Shown: piece by piece, positions 52,818 through 62,002 of the stretch
How the letters are laid out: each line of letters begins with the position of its first letter
Numbering within the stretch: the stretch's first letter is position 1
DNA from: Paenibacillus ginsengarvi
GTDB taxonomy: Bacteria > Bacillota > Bacilli > Paenibacillales > NBRC-103111
Assembly: GCF_003626695.1 (NCBI RefSeq)
Contig: NZ_RBAH01000002.1
Span: 186,001-250,000, forward strand
Length of the DNA stretch: 64,000 bases
Direction: 5' to 3'
The notes under the pieces: model-generated
What the model was told of the DNA's origin: nothing
Database searches by the model: none
What the model saw: the letters and a program-made list of their open reading frames with translations, nothing else
Position numbers and translations under genes: made by a program

Positions 52818-53813
52818 TTGCAGCTTTCCACATTCGCTCGATCTGATGAAAAAATAAGCAGGCTCGGCTTTGGGGCCATGGGTTTGGACGGCATATTCGG
52901 CAAACAAGATGATTCCGCTATGATTCGATCCATTTTGTATAGCTTGGAGAACGGTGTGAATTTTATTGACACTGCCCGGGTATACGGCCGATCGGAAGAA
53001 ATTATCGGTAAAGCTTTGAAGGAATGGAAGGGGGAGAGGCCGTTTATTGCCACCAAAGCCGCCGCTTCCGCGGTTCCTCATTCGCTTCCGGGAGCGGGCT
53101 TCCATTTTCCGACTCCGGTCGATACGACCTATCCGCCAGGCTCGATTCGCGCCAGTGTAGAGAAGTCGCTTCAAGAGATGGACATGGAAACAATCGATCT
53201 CATTCAGATGCATGTGTACTGGCCGCAGTGGGACTCGTCCGATTATTGGATGGAGGAACTGCTCCGGCTGAAGGAAGAAGGGAAGGTTCGGTACATCGGT
53301 GTTTCTCTCCCGGATCACCGGCACGATCACGCGATTCCGCTTGTGCGAGCGGGAGTTATCGATTCCGTTCAGACGGTCATTAACATTTTCGATTCCGTGG
53401 CACTAGATTGTTTGGTTCCGATCTGTCACGAGCATCAAGTAGCAGTCATTGCGAGAGTTATTTTAGACGAAGGCGGATTAACCGGTTTCTTGAAGGAAGA
53501 TACCGTTTTCCCGAATACAGATTACCGGTATAACTATTTTGATTGCTTACCGAGACATGTATATCTGGAGAAAGTCGAACGGCTCCGCCAGTATATTCCG
53601 CAATATGCAGAAACCTTGACCGAACTGGCGATCAAATTCGTGCTTCATCATCCCGGCGTAACGGTGGCCATCTCTTCCATGCAGGTCAAGGAATATGCCG
53701 CGCAGAACATTGAAGCAAGCCGCAAGGCCCCTCTTCCGGACGATATGTTCGAACATATCAAGATTCGAGAGCGTTGGATTCGGCACTTCTACCATGCGAG
53801 GAGACACTTATGA
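52818..53813 (+). CDS. Aldo/keto reductase family protein
   Basis: 331 residues; TTG start with GGAGGGA 7 bases upstream. A TIM-barrel oxidoreductase with the catalytic tetrad recognisable: Asp and Tyr in FIDTARVYGRSEE, Lys in FIATKAAA, His in LIQMHVYWPQW. LGFGAMGLDGIF at the start and IRASVEKSLQEMDMETIDLI are family features. It is NADPH-dependent with an unknown carbonyl substrate. The creatininase-like gene starts within its stop codon (ATGA at 53810), so both are one operon. Confidence 0.92.
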   Translation: MQLSTFARSDEKISRLGFGAMGLDGIFGKQDDSAMIRSILYSLENGVNFIDTARVYGRSEEIIGKALKEWKGERPFIATKAAASAVPHSLPGAGFHFPTPVDTTYPPGSIRASVEKSLQEMDMETIDLIQMHVYWPQWDSSDYWMEELLRLKEEGKVRYIGVSLPDHRHDHAIPLVRAGVIDSVQTVINIFDSVALDCLVPICHEHQVAVIARVILDEGGLTGFLKEDTVFPNTDYRYNYFDCLPRHVYLEKVERLRQYIPQYAETLTELAIKFVLHHPGVTVAISSMQVKEYAAQNIEASRKAPLPDDMFEHIKIRERWIRHFYHARRHL

Positions 53814-54772
53814 GAGAGTTACCGGGAGACACTCCGAAAGTATTATGGGCTGAGCTTTTTCCGTCCGAATTCAAAAGCCGGTTGCAGCAATGTCCTCTTG
53901 TATACTTGCCGTTAGGATTATGCGAGCCGCATGGGCAAATTAGCGCATTTGGACTGGATACGTTCAAAGCGGAGCACTTGTGCAAGAGCGCTGCCGCAAC
54001 AACCGGCGGCATCGTAGCTCCGACGATGGGGTATCATGTCCACGAAGTCGGACCTTCGGCGAGATTTTTGGAGCAGAATGTCGGGGAGAACAACCCGCAT
54101 ATGACTTCCGTGCCTTCCTTTATTTTTTACCATTTTTACTTGTACCAGCTGCGGGCGTTTTATAATGCCGGCTTTCAGCACGCTATTGTATTATCCGGAC
54201 ATGGCGGAGCTCATCTGCACGATCTTCAAAAAATAACAAATCTGTTTATGGAACGCGTGAACATGCGGATTTGGTTTGGAACGGACTTTGATTTGGTTCA
54301 AGGAACATTCGATGGAGATCATGCGGGAAAGTACGAGATTTCAGCTCTGATGCACATTCGCCCCGACCTAGTCGATATGTCGAGAAAATCGTTGGAAGCT
54401 GTTGCAGGTGCCGGGGGGAGGCTTGCTGTCGGACCAGATGCGGAAGAAGCTTCGCGTGAATACGGCGAGCAGATCGTCCAAGCCTGCGAAGCCGCGCTAA
54501 CGCGAATCGCCTCTAATCTTAATCGACAATCCGTACCTGGCGAAGATATTATCCCGCTCTCTATAGAGCTTATAGAAGAGATCTGGCAGCAGATCGTCAG
54601 TTCATCGGAAAGCTCCCCGGCGGAGTGGGGGACGCTACAGCCGAGAGCGGGTCAACAGCCGGTTTCGGAGTTATCGCGTTGGAAGCAGCACGAGCGAATA
54701 AAAATGCAATACGGCTCTAATGCGAAAGCGAAGACTTGCGGTCGATGTGCGTGTAAGGCTTGCCAATCATAG
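53810..54772 (+). CDS. Creatininase-family amidohydrolase
   Basis: 320 residues from the ATG at 53810 overlapping the upstream stop. Metal-binding and catalytic segments of the creatininase fold: LPLGLCEPHGQISAFGLDTF (Glu, His, Asp), VLSGHGGAH (usually NGHGGN) and DGDHAGKYEISALM (His, Glu). The family contains creatinine amidohydrolase, mycofactocin and riboflavin-related hydrolases and lactonases. Here the NGHGGN Asn is replaced (SGHGGA), so the substrate probably differs. Its operon partner is an aldo/keto reductase, so a combined oxidation/reduction and hydrolysis of a small molecule or lactone is possible. The Cys-rich C-terminus (CGRCACKACQS) is unusual. Confidence 0.85.
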   Translation: MRELPGDTPKVLWAELFPSEFKSRLQQCPLVYLPLGLCEPHGQISAFGLDTFKAEHLCKSAAATTGGIVAPTMGYHVHEVGPSARFLEQNVGENNPHMTSVPSFIFYHFYLYQLRAFYNAGFQHAIVLSGHGGAHLHDLQKITNLFMERVNMRIWFGTDFDLVQGTFDGDHAGKYEISALMHIRPDLVDMSRKSLEAVAGAGGRLAVGPDAEEASREYGEQIVQACEAALTRIASNLNRQSVPGEDIIPLSIELIEEIWQQIVSSSESSPAEWGTLQPRAGQQPVSELSRWKQHERIKMQYGSNAKAKTCGRCACKACQS

Positions 54773-54784
54773 CGAATAAGGAAG

Positions 54785-54822
54785 AACCCCAGCGAGTTTT
54801 ACCCGATGCTGGGGTTCCTTTT
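54785..54822 (+). terminator. Terminator of the reductase/creatininase operon
   Basis: AACCCCAGC pairs exactly with GCTGGGGTT over a 14-base loop, followed by CCTTTTC. Confidence 0.9.
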
Positions 54823-54920
54823 CGTTAACGGGGAATGTTAGACTATGGATACGAACAAATGATTTCAGTATGTGCTCAGTTTGGCGCCCGTTCGTGCGCA
54901 CTACAGTGGAGGGGATAGGC

Positions 54921-55874
54921 TTGAAAATGGAAAGGCTCCTGTCCATCATCATTCTGCTGCTGAACCGGAGAATGGTGCAGGCCAAGGAACTTGCGGAGCG
55001 GTTTGAGGTTTCCGTACGGACAATTTATCGAGACATCGAAACGATCAACGGGGCCGGCATCCCTATCATTACTTACCAAGGCACCAACGGCGGCATTGGA
55101 CTGGCTGAAGGTTACCGCTTGGACCGAAATGTGCTGACGAATGACGAGCTTGCTGCCATTGTCTCAGCGCTTCGAAGCATTTCCGCCTCCTACGATAACG
55201 AGACGCATCAGCGGTTGGTGGAGAAAATCCACAGCGTTGTCCCGCCGGCGGATTCCGAAGCGTTTCAGCACAAGTCAAGTCGAGTATTGATTGACTATTC
55301 GCCTTGGGACGGCAACGAACAGCTTCGCCCGAAGCTGGAACTGTTAGAGAACGCGGTTGATCACTGTCTTATAGCAGAATTCGTTTATTCCAATGCCGAT
55401 GGTGAAATGTCACATAGGATCGTAGAACCGCACAGGCTCATCCTGAAAGGAAAGCAATGGTACCTGCAAGCCTATTGCTTGGAGAAAGAGCAATTTCGCC
55501 TTTTCAAGCTAAAGCGAATGAAGGATCTGGAGATCGTTCAGGGGAAGACATTTATTCGCCGTAAAGTTCCAATACTAACGCGAACTTCTGACCAGCCCCC
55601 GTCTGAACCGTATCAGACGACGGAATTCGTCCTGCGATTCCAAGCTGAGGCTCGTCATTTGGCGGAGGAATGGTTCGGTATTGAGGCGCTTTGTCCAGAG
55701 GAAGACGGCAACTGGCTAGTAAGGAAGGCCTATCCGGAAAATGAATGGCTGTATCGCTTTATTCTCGGCTTGGGCCATCTTGCGGAGGTGCTTGAGCCTC
55801 CACATTTGCGGGCAATCATCGCCGATCGTGCGGAGCAAATTGCGAAAAAATATAGAGAAGCTAAATCAACCTGA
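54921..55874 (+). CDS. YafY-type HTH/WYL-domain transcriptional regulator
   Basis: 317 residues from the TTG at 54921, six bases after GGAGGGG (ATG 54927 is an alternative). N-terminal DeoR-like winged helix (QAKELAERFEVSVRTIYRDI), then a WYL domain (RIVEPHRLILKGKQWYLQAY; FRLFKLKRMKDLEIV) and the C-terminal WCX region. It is a ligand-responsive cytoplasmic regulator. The next gene, a GyrI-like protein, is a frequent companion; both probably belong to a small-molecule or stress response. Confidence 0.93.
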   Translation: MKMERLLSIIILLLNRRMVQAKELAERFEVSVRTIYRDIETINGAGIPIITYQGTNGGIGLAEGYRLDRNVLTNDELAAIVSALRSISASYDNETHQRLVEKIHSVVPPADSEAFQHKSSRVLIDYSPWDGNEQLRPKLELLENAVDHCLIAEFVYSNADGEMSHRIVEPHRLILKGKQWYLQAYCLEKEQFRLFKLKRMKDLEIVQGKTFIRRKVPILTRTSDQPPSEPYQTTEFVLRFQAEARHLAEEWFGIEALCPEEDGNWLVRKAYPENEWLYRFILGLGHLAEVLEPPHLRAIIADRAEQIAKKYREAKST

Positions 55875-55938
55875 CAGATAGTTGTCAGGTTAGTTGTATT
55901 AAGCTATACCCATAATAATCGTAGGAGAGTGATTCGAG

Positions 55939-56469
55939 ATGAAACAAGACGAATACACAGTAAAGGAACAGGGGATACGGTTTGAACCTATCCGTGTCGA
56001 AGAACGTCCCTCTTTCCTGTTAGCCGGCATAAGTGCCGTCACGACAAATGCTGCTGAATTAAAGGGGGAGGGGAAAATTGGCGGACTTTGGGAACGGTTT
56101 TATTCAGACAACATGGTTGAGCAATTAAAAGAATACCAACAGCAACCCGGCTACTACAACTGTTACTACAACTATGAAGCAGGCGATGCTGGACAGTATG
56201 AGATCATGGTCGGGGTGTGCGTCAAGGAAACATCGCAAGATCAATTGCCGAAGGATATAAGGACATTTACCGTTCCCGCAGCCAAATACGCGGTTTTCGT
56301 TACAGAGCGGGGACCGATTATAGATGGGGTACAGCGAGCGTGGTCCCGTATTTGGGAATGGTCGCGGCAGCCGGGCAATGAACGGGCATTTACGGGAGAT
56401 TTTGAGTATTATGATCCACAGATCGATCCGAATGACGGACAAGTCGAAATTTATATTGCCTTGCGTTAG
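55939..56469 (+). CDS. GyrI-like effector-binding-domain protein
   Basis: A 176-residue stand-alone AraC-effector-binding (GyrI-like) domain: FEPIRVEERPSFLLAGISAV at the start, YNYEAGDAGQYEIMVGVCVK, YAVFVTERGPIIDGVQRAWS and the closing YYDPQIDPNDGQVEIYIALR. The fold binds hydrophobic small molecules. There is no DNA-binding domain. It follows the WYL regulator by 64 bp and is probably its target or co-regulated partner. AGGAGAG precedes the ATG. Confidence 0.9.
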   Translation: MKQDEYTVKEQGIRFEPIRVEERPSFLLAGISAVTTNAAELKGEGKIGGLWERFYSDNMVEQLKEYQQQPGYYNCYYNYEAGDAGQYEIMVGVCVKETSQDQLPKDIRTFTVPAAKYAVFVTERGPIIDGVQRAWSRIWEWSRQPGNERAFTGDFEYYDPQIDPNDGQVEIYIALR

Positions 56470-56502
56470 CAGTTTGACATGTTGACTCGACATGAAAGAA
56501 CT

Positions 56503-56536
56503 AAACCCCTCTTTTATCGAGGGGTGTTTGTTTTTT
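56503..56536 (+). terminator. Terminator of the GyrI-like gene
   Basis: AAACCCCTC pairs with GAGGGGTGTTT over a seven-base loop, followed by GTTTTTT. Confidence 0.9.
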
Positions 56537-56681
56537 AACGATGTCTGAATTTCCCCGCCCTGTAGTCCTTCGGGGACATGCTCTCCATTTTGTGGAACAG
56601 CCGGCTGAAGTAAAGCTGGTTATCGTAACCGATGAGATGCGAGATTTCCTTAATGCTCAGAGAGGTGTTCAAAATATACTC
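56535..56681 (-). pseudogene. Relic of an AraC-family gene (3' end only)
   Basis: On the minus strand about 48 codons read EYILNTSLSIKEISHLIGYD, then NQLYFSRLFHKMESMSPKDY and R, ending with TAA at 56535. This is the second helix-turn-helix and signature of an AraC regulator. Directly before it (56682-56684) is an in-frame TGA and the rest of the domain is absent. It is a decayed regulator beside the internally deleted solute-binding gene. The plus-strand open frame over the same bases is its shadow. Confidence 0.8.
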
Positions 56682-56857
56682 TCAGTGAGAGTCAAGAATG
56701 ACGTTGTTATTCTGCATAAAAGATATAGCCGATTGGGCTGAACACAAGGAGGGGGAAGCGGAAACAAAAGCGATGTTTTAAACAACGTAATAAACCTAAA
56801 TTGTAAGCGATACCAAATTTATTGAAATATCACAATTACAAGAAGGGGTGTTCCAAG

Positions 56858-57412
56858 TTGAAAGAAAAGGCCGCTTTTCTGAAGTGCCTCTTGTTTTTGT
56901 TGACGTTGACACCCTTGCTGGGGGCCTGTAACGGAAAGCCGCATACCGCAGCGGAAGGAAACGGTCCACAAACCGAGCGGGCAGATGATTCGCGGGGAGG
57001 ATTCGAGGAGGCGCTGCTCGATTACGATCTGAAGTACGATATGAGCGACTTGATCCACAAACATAACATCGATATCGGCCAGCATAAAGAAGCGGCGATG
57101 GAAGCGATCAAATTTTGGATCTCGCTCGATTTTTTTGTCGAAAATTCGAAGGGCGGCACCTTGATGGCTTCGAGGGCCAAGGAAGTGAGAGAGGCACTTG
57201 GATCGAAATCGCCTTTTCCGGATAAAAACTGGAAAGCGGTCACCTATTATCCTTTCGCACCGCTTGCAGCAACAACGAACGTCGATTCCAAAGCGAGGAG
57301 CATCTATGAGAAGCATCTGAATGCACTACTTGCCGGAACGGTCGATCTCCATACAGGCTTGCGGATGATGGCGGAAGAGACGCAGAAGATGATAGACGAG
57401 CAACCGAAATAA
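56858..57412 (+). pseudogene. Solute-binding lipoprotein with a large internal deletion
   Basis: 184 residues from the TTG at 56858 (AGAAGGGG upstream). It begins with a good lipoprotein signal (lipobox LGAC, Cys24), then LKYDMSDLIHKHNIDIGQ, matching LEYDMSDLIKKHNLDLG in the protein at 50589, and ends like a full solute-binding protein (NVDSKARSIYEKHLNALLAG). Compared with its 445-residue relatives, about 250 residues including the whole YYNKDLFDKFGVPYPKDG core are missing. The frame is intact, so a short protein may be made, but it cannot form two lobes. It is probably decaying, like the AraC relic upstream. Confidence 0.75.
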
Positions 57413-57426
57413 TAACTTTAAACTTT

Positions 57427-57464
57427 GTGCCGTGTGACAACTTAGTCACATCGGCACTTTTTTT
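57427..57464. terminator. Bidirectional terminator between convergent genes
   Basis: GTGCCG and GTGAC pair with GTCAC and CGGCAC over an AACTTA loop, followed by seven T on the plus strand. It separates the deleted solute-binding gene from the GH31-AraC gene. Confidence 0.85.
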
Positions 57465-57486
57465 GAACAATAAAGAAAGCTTAAGT

Positions 57487-60393
57487 TCAGTAAAGCATTA
57501 AAGCTCCAGGAGTTACACCCCAATATTTGCGGAACACGCGAATAAAATGACTCGTATCCTTGTATCCGAGCTGCAGAGCCGTTTCCGAGACGCTGCTTCC
57601 TGCAATTACCAACGCTTTGGCTCGCACCATTTTTCGGACCATCACGTAATCAGAGAATGATTGACCGACCACTTGCTTGAACATCCGACTCAGGTGCGAA
57701 GAGTTGACGTGAAGCCGGTCGGCCAACGTATGAAGCGTCATATTGCCGTCGATCTCTTTTTCTACGATTTCGGTTAATTGTTTAATTAACGGGTGGATAT
57801 TCGATTTTTTGGCAGAGCGCCGGTAATCGATCAATTGTTGTACAGCCCGCCGCATGATTTCGTAGCCTTGCTCTTTCTTGAACACAGCTTGTATATTGAC
57901 AAAAGCATCGTATTCGTCGTCGAGTACGGTTTGAACGTTCCACCCTTGGCGATTGCAGACACGGACGAACAAGCCGCAAACAAGGAGCATATTTACGCGC
58001 GCATCGTCCATATTCGGAATCCGTTCGATCCGTTCGATCCACCATTCCTCCAGCGCCGCGTAAGCTTTTACGCGATCTCCCGTTTCCAGGCCGATTTCCA
58101 GCTCGGTTTCCCAAAACGCGTTCGTACCGGGCGAGTCGGATATATCGTTTCGAATCGGTCTCGCCGGGCTCTCCCGATGAAATGAAGCATCATAGCCTAT
58201 CTCGATCGTCATGTCCGACTGCTCTTGTACGACAAGTCGGACGAGCCGTGAAGCGCGGTCGAAATGCCAGTTGTTAGCCGCCAAGCCGTTTTCCGGCAGG
58301 TGAGCCGTTTCTTCTGCCAAGCTTCCGGCTACCGTCACTTGCAGCGGCTTGGCTGGAACATGCAGAACTATATCGTAGCTGCGTCTGCTTGGCATCCCTT
58401 CACAGTGGCCCTCGCGGGCATCGATCCGAACTGTAGATCGTTTATCCGTCGTCCGGCAGCTAATTTTCGTTTCGACGACCTGCCGCTCCAAATAGGCGTA
58501 AGATACTCCATCGTCTTCAATGAGAACATATTCGCTTTCGCCATACAAATAAAGATGGAGACCGATTCGCTCCGGCGGCTTCGGATCGATATGGCTCATT
58601 TCCGGCCAAATGGGGACGATAGCGCCGGCTTTTACGAATAACGGCCCGCTGGCCGGGGCTTCTGCCGCATACTCCATCTGTTTCGGACCTATGTGCCGGT
58701 CTCCAGTCCAAAAGTCGAACCAGACGCCCTCCGGCAAATAAACTGTGTTCGTAAACGCAGCAACGAGGAACGAATCCCCAAACATATACTGCTGCAGCAG
58801 CTCGTCCGAATAAGGATCGTCAGGGAATGTAAGTGGCATGGCGCGAACAATCGGAACACCGGTCCGGGCGGCGTTGTGAGCGGCCGTATAGATGTAGGGC
58901 AGGAGGCTATAGCGCAGTTTGGCATACATTTTGAACGTTTGCAGCAAATCATTCTCCAACAAGCACGGATGACGCCAATAAGCCCAACTGTTCACCTGCG
59001 ACCATGGCTGCAAAAAACCGAAGTGAATGCCTTCCGGAGTGGATACATCCATATCTTCGGTTGTATGGACGTGACCGGACATTCCGTGATTGAGCATAGA
59101 GACGAGAGCCGGCTTCTGCGTGGAGCTTCCGGCCCAAGTAGCGGCAAACCGCTGCATTCCGCTGTACCCGCTGGCCATATAGATCATCGAGCGCCGGCCG
59201 GTCTGCTCCTTAAACCCGAGGTGCATCTGCTTGGCGAGCAAAATCGGATACAAATTATGCATCTCTTCGTCGCTCATTCCGTTTCCCCAAGACCGTCCGT
59301 GCGGTTCAAGCTCGAAGGGCGCCCCGCTTAACTTGAACGCGCTTACGCCTTGATCGACAAACTTCCACAAATGATCGTACCAAGGCTCCTCGTTCGAGGG
59401 CGAGTTTACACTTGAAGCCGAAGACTTTGCTGCGGCCGTTCGTTCTTCCTCTGTACTGATGTCATATGTGCTGGTCAGCCATAAGCTAAGCTTGAAGCCC
59501 AGCTTGTCCAATGCGCCGATAAATGTATCGGATTTTTTGGAATAAGAGGGAAGAGCGAATCGTTCCGGATGCCATTTTTTGTGAATAGAATCGCCCGGTA
59601 CATCCATCCAGCCTCCATCGAGCCCGATCGTATCGCAAGGAATACCCGCCCGGCGGAAATTGAGCGCATCGTCGATCATCTCGCGTGCATTGACTTGACG
59701 ATGGCAAACGTAAGTTAAGCCGTACGCCCAGATGGGCAGCAATGCCGGCTTGCCGACCACATCAGTATAACGGTCCAGCAGTTCTGCATAGGAGTCGCCG
59801 ACGATCAAAAAGTAGTCCAGCTTGCCGCGCGCTCCTCTGATACATAAAATGTCACGTTCCGTATGGCCGATATCGAACTCGTGCTTCCAAGTCGTGTTTA
59901 GAAATAGCCCCCATTTTCGGCTGCTCATCAAATAAGGAATAGGCGCGTAGCGGTTTAAGTTTTCGATCCACATCTCGACGCGATGTCCCCGGTGCTGAAT
60001 CCGAAATCTCTCATTGTCGCCCAGCCCGTATATGCGTTCCCCCTCGGCCAGCCAAAAAGACGCTCTGAATCCTTGCACCGAATCGGACCAGCAACGTTCG
60101 GCATGACGGGTCATCATTTCGTTGCGCTCGTTGTATAAAGAAAGACAACCGTTTCGCGTATCGATTCTTAACGCTGCTTTGTCCGTGCGAATGGTAGACA
60201 TAGGACCATCGTGTTCCAACGTATAGTCGCTTGAACTCTGATGAAGGACGATTCCGTAACGTTCGAGAGCAGACTCCGGAAAGTCGTTCGTTTCATGAAG
60301 GCGAACCCGGAACGTATTAGGGGATATCGAATCAACACGCAAATATCCGCCGCTGGAAAGTTCGAATACGATACCGTTCGATTTTGCGCACAA
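57487..60393 (-). CDS. GH31-like domain fused to AraC DNA-binding domain (probable pseudoenzyme regulator)
   Basis: 968 residues; TTG start with AGGAGGGG 7 bases upstream; no signal peptide. Residues about 1-690 are a GH31-type alpha-glucosidase module: N-domain YGLGDNERFRIQHRGH, barrel ALLPIWAYGLTYVC and IGLDGGWMD (conserved Asp kept), C-terminal beta domains. The nucleophile position reads KLSGAP with Ser356 where GH31 enzymes have KxD, the acid/base position reads TWAGSS with Ser423 in place of the Asp of WxGD, and the Arg before the SxxGxQ segment is missing (YMASGYSGMQRF). Residues about 770-865 are helical, as in YesN linkers, and about 868-968 are an AraC double HTH (LHTLADRLHVNSSHLSRMFK; VSETALQLGYKDTSHFIRVF). 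It is probably a one-component regulator that senses a glycan with a dead hydrolase domain. Divergent from the solute-binding gene at 60608, its likely target. Confidence 0.85.
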   Translation of the reverse strand: MCAKSNGIVFELSSGGYLRVDSISPNTFRVRLHETNDFPESALERYGIVLHQSSSDYTLEHDGPMSTIRTDKAALRIDTRNGCLSLYNERNEMMTRHAERCWSDSVQGFRASFWLAEGERIYGLGDNERFRIQHRGHRVEMWIENLNRYAPIPYLMSSRKWGLFLNTTWKHEFDIGHTERDILCIRGARGKLDYFLIVGDSYAELLDRYTDVVGKPALLPIWAYGLTYVCHRQVNAREMIDDALNFRRAGIPCDTIGLDGGWMDVPGDSIHKKWHPERFALPSYSKKSDTFIGALDKLGFKLSLWLTSTYDISTEEERTAAAKSSASSVNSPSNEEPWYDHLWKFVDQGVSAFKLSGAPFELEPHGRSWGNGMSDEEMHNLYPILLAKQMHLGFKEQTGRRSMIYMASGYSGMQRFAATWAGSSTQKPALVSMLNHGMSGHVHTTEDMDVSTPEGIHFGFLQPWSQVNSWAYWRHPCLLENDLLQTFKMYAKLRYSLLPYIYTAAHNAARTGVPIVRAMPLTFPDDPYSDELLQQYMFGDSFLVAAFTNTVYLPEGVWFDFWTGDRHIGPKQMEYAAEAPASGPLFVKAGAIVPIWPEMSHIDPKPPERIGLHLYLYGESEYVLIEDDGVSYAYLERQVVETKISCRTTDKRSTVRIDAREGHCEGMPSRRSYDIVLHVPAKPLQVTVAGSLAEETAHLPENGLAANNWHFDRASRLVRLVVQEQSDMTIEIGYDASFHRESPARPIRNDISDSPGTNAFWETELEIGLETGDRVKAYAALEEWWIERIERIPNMDDARVNMLLVCGLFVRVCNRQGWNVQTVLDDEYDAFVNIQAVFKKEQGYEIMRRAVQQLIDYRRSAKKSNIHPLIKQLTEIVEKEIDGNMTLHTLADRLHVNSSHLSRMFKQVVGQSFSDYVMVRKMVRAKALVIAGSSVSETALQLGYKDTSHFIRVFRKYWGVTPGALMLY

Positions 60394-60607
60394 ATCGTTA
60401 CCCCTCCTGTATGCGATGATTACTTCTATATATTATATATAAAGTATAGCTGGAGGAGAATACGCATTTTACCGGGAGAGTTTCCATAGATGGAATCCGC
60501 ACACTCCAAAACAGTCATCGTTAGACTATTCCTTGCAATCGATCGACCTACGAAATGTATGCGATTCCATATACAATAATTGTAAATCAACTAAAGGGGA
60601 GAAAACA

Positions 60608-61969
60608 ATGGTCATAAAGGAAGGGAAATCAAGTGCTGCGGCATTGCTATCGCTCATACTGGCAACAGCGATGGTTACAGGATGCACAAGCGGGAAGGAT
60701 GGCCAGGGGGCGACCGATATAGGAGGTGAAAACGGCGGGAAGGCGGTGAAAGCGAACGAACCGCCTCAAGATCCTATCGAACTGATCTTGTATTATCCGT
60801 TTATTAGCGATTGGGATGAAGACGGATTAAATAAGATTATGGGGGAACCGCTCAAGAAAAAATTCCCCTACATCACTCCCAAGTTTATCGTTGGCGGTTC
60901 GAAGCCGGGAACAAGCATTACCGAACTGATTGCGGCAGGCCAGAAAATCGACATTATGTTTTTCTCGATCGGAGCGACGCCGCCTACGCTGCTGGATCCG
61001 AAAATGGAATACGATATTTCCCCGCTGATCAAAAAGTATGACTATGACCTGAGCAAACTGGAGCCGACGACGGTGGATATGGCCAAGCAAATCGCCAAAG
61101 GCGGCATGTATGGACTGCCTGCGTACGTCCCGCCCTCAGCGCTTTATTACAACAAAGATATGTTCGATAAATTCGGCGTTACTTATCCGAAGGACGGCAT
61201 GAACTGGGATGAGCTTGAAGAATTAAACAAGAAGCTTACGCGTAAAGACGGGGACACGCAGTATTATGGGCTGGCAATGCCGTTCGGACATTTGGCTCTG
61301 ATGAACGCCCGTTCGCTGAATCCGATCGACCCGGCTGCGGAGAAGGCCGTCATCAATACGGATGGCTGGAAGAAGTTTGCCGATAATTTCATCCGGTATT
61401 ATACGATTCCCGGCTACGACAAAACGGCGAAAGCGTTGGATGTCGGCGTTCAAAACAATCGTTTTTTCAAAGACCGCAATACGGCCATGTTCCTTGAAAT
61501 AACCGGTACGCATGCCGCCCAACTGGAAGGAATGAACTTTGACATCGCTACGTTTCCGGTCTTTAAAGATGCGCCATCGGTCGGCCCTCAGCCTTACCCG
61601 ACGTATTATTACATAACGAATACGAGCAAATACAAAGATCAGTCGTTCCAGGTCATCTCCTACTTCACATCGGAAGAGTTTCAACTGCAGAAGTCGAAGG
61701 AAGGGAAAATGCTGACCATTTTGCAAAGCAAGACGGTTAAGGAATCGTTCGGTCAAGACGTTCCGTTGTTCAAAGGTAAAAATACGAAAGCGATGCTGCC
61801 GCAAAAATACGGTCCTGCGAGCGCAGTAACGCGATATAACAGCATCGCGACGACCGAATTTTACAATGCGGTTATTGCAACGATTAGCGGTGTGAAAGAT
61901 CTGAATACAGCGTTTCGCGATGCCGAAGAAACGGCCAATCAAAAAATTCAGACGGCGAAGCCGAAATAA
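60608..61969 (+). CDS. Lipoprotein extracellular solute-binding protein (sugar ABC type)
   Basis: 453 residues from the ATG at 60608, with AAAGGGGAG upstream. Signal peptide with lipobox VTGC (Cys26). Core motifs MEYDISPLIKKYDYDLSKLE and ALYYNKDMFDKFGVTYPKDG, then MNWDELEELNKKLTRKDGD, are shared with the proteins at 11902 and 50589. Divergent from the GH31-AraC gene across a 214-bp gap with an AT-rich palindromic stretch (TATATATTATATATA near 60430). Followed closely by a relic of a GH31 gene, which suggests an ancestral operon of binding protein plus glycosidase. No transporter genes nearby. Confidence 0.9.
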   Translation: MVIKEGKSSAAALLSLILATAMVTGCTSGKDGQGATDIGGENGGKAVKANEPPQDPIELILYYPFISDWDEDGLNKIMGEPLKKKFPYITPKFIVGGSKPGTSITELIAAGQKIDIMFFSIGATPPTLLDPKMEYDISPLIKKYDYDLSKLEPTTVDMAKQIAKGGMYGLPAYVPPSALYYNKDMFDKFGVTYPKDGMNWDELEELNKKLTRKDGDTQYYGLAMPFGHLALMNARSLNPIDPAAEKAVINTDGWKKFADNFIRYYTIPGYDKTAKALDVGVQNNRFFKDRNTAMFLEITGTHAAQLEGMNFDIATFPVFKDAPSVGPQPYPTYYYITNTSKYKDQSFQVISYFTSEEFQLQKSKEGKMLTILQSKTVKESFGQDVPLFKGKNTKAMLPQKYGPASAVTRYNSIATTEFYNAVIATISGVKDLNTAFRDAEETANQKIQTAKPK

Positions 61970-62002
61970 AGGTTTGGAAAGGAGTCCACCGTGGAATAAA
62001 AT

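Noticed and set aside
56541..56741. 66-codon plus-strand frame
   Set aside because: Its complement reads as the end of an AraC regulator, which explains the open frame.
56858..57412. The short solute-binding gene as a novel small lipoprotein
   Set aside because: Its two halves match the N- and C-terminal parts of full-length binding proteins nearby, so an internal deletion is the better explanation.
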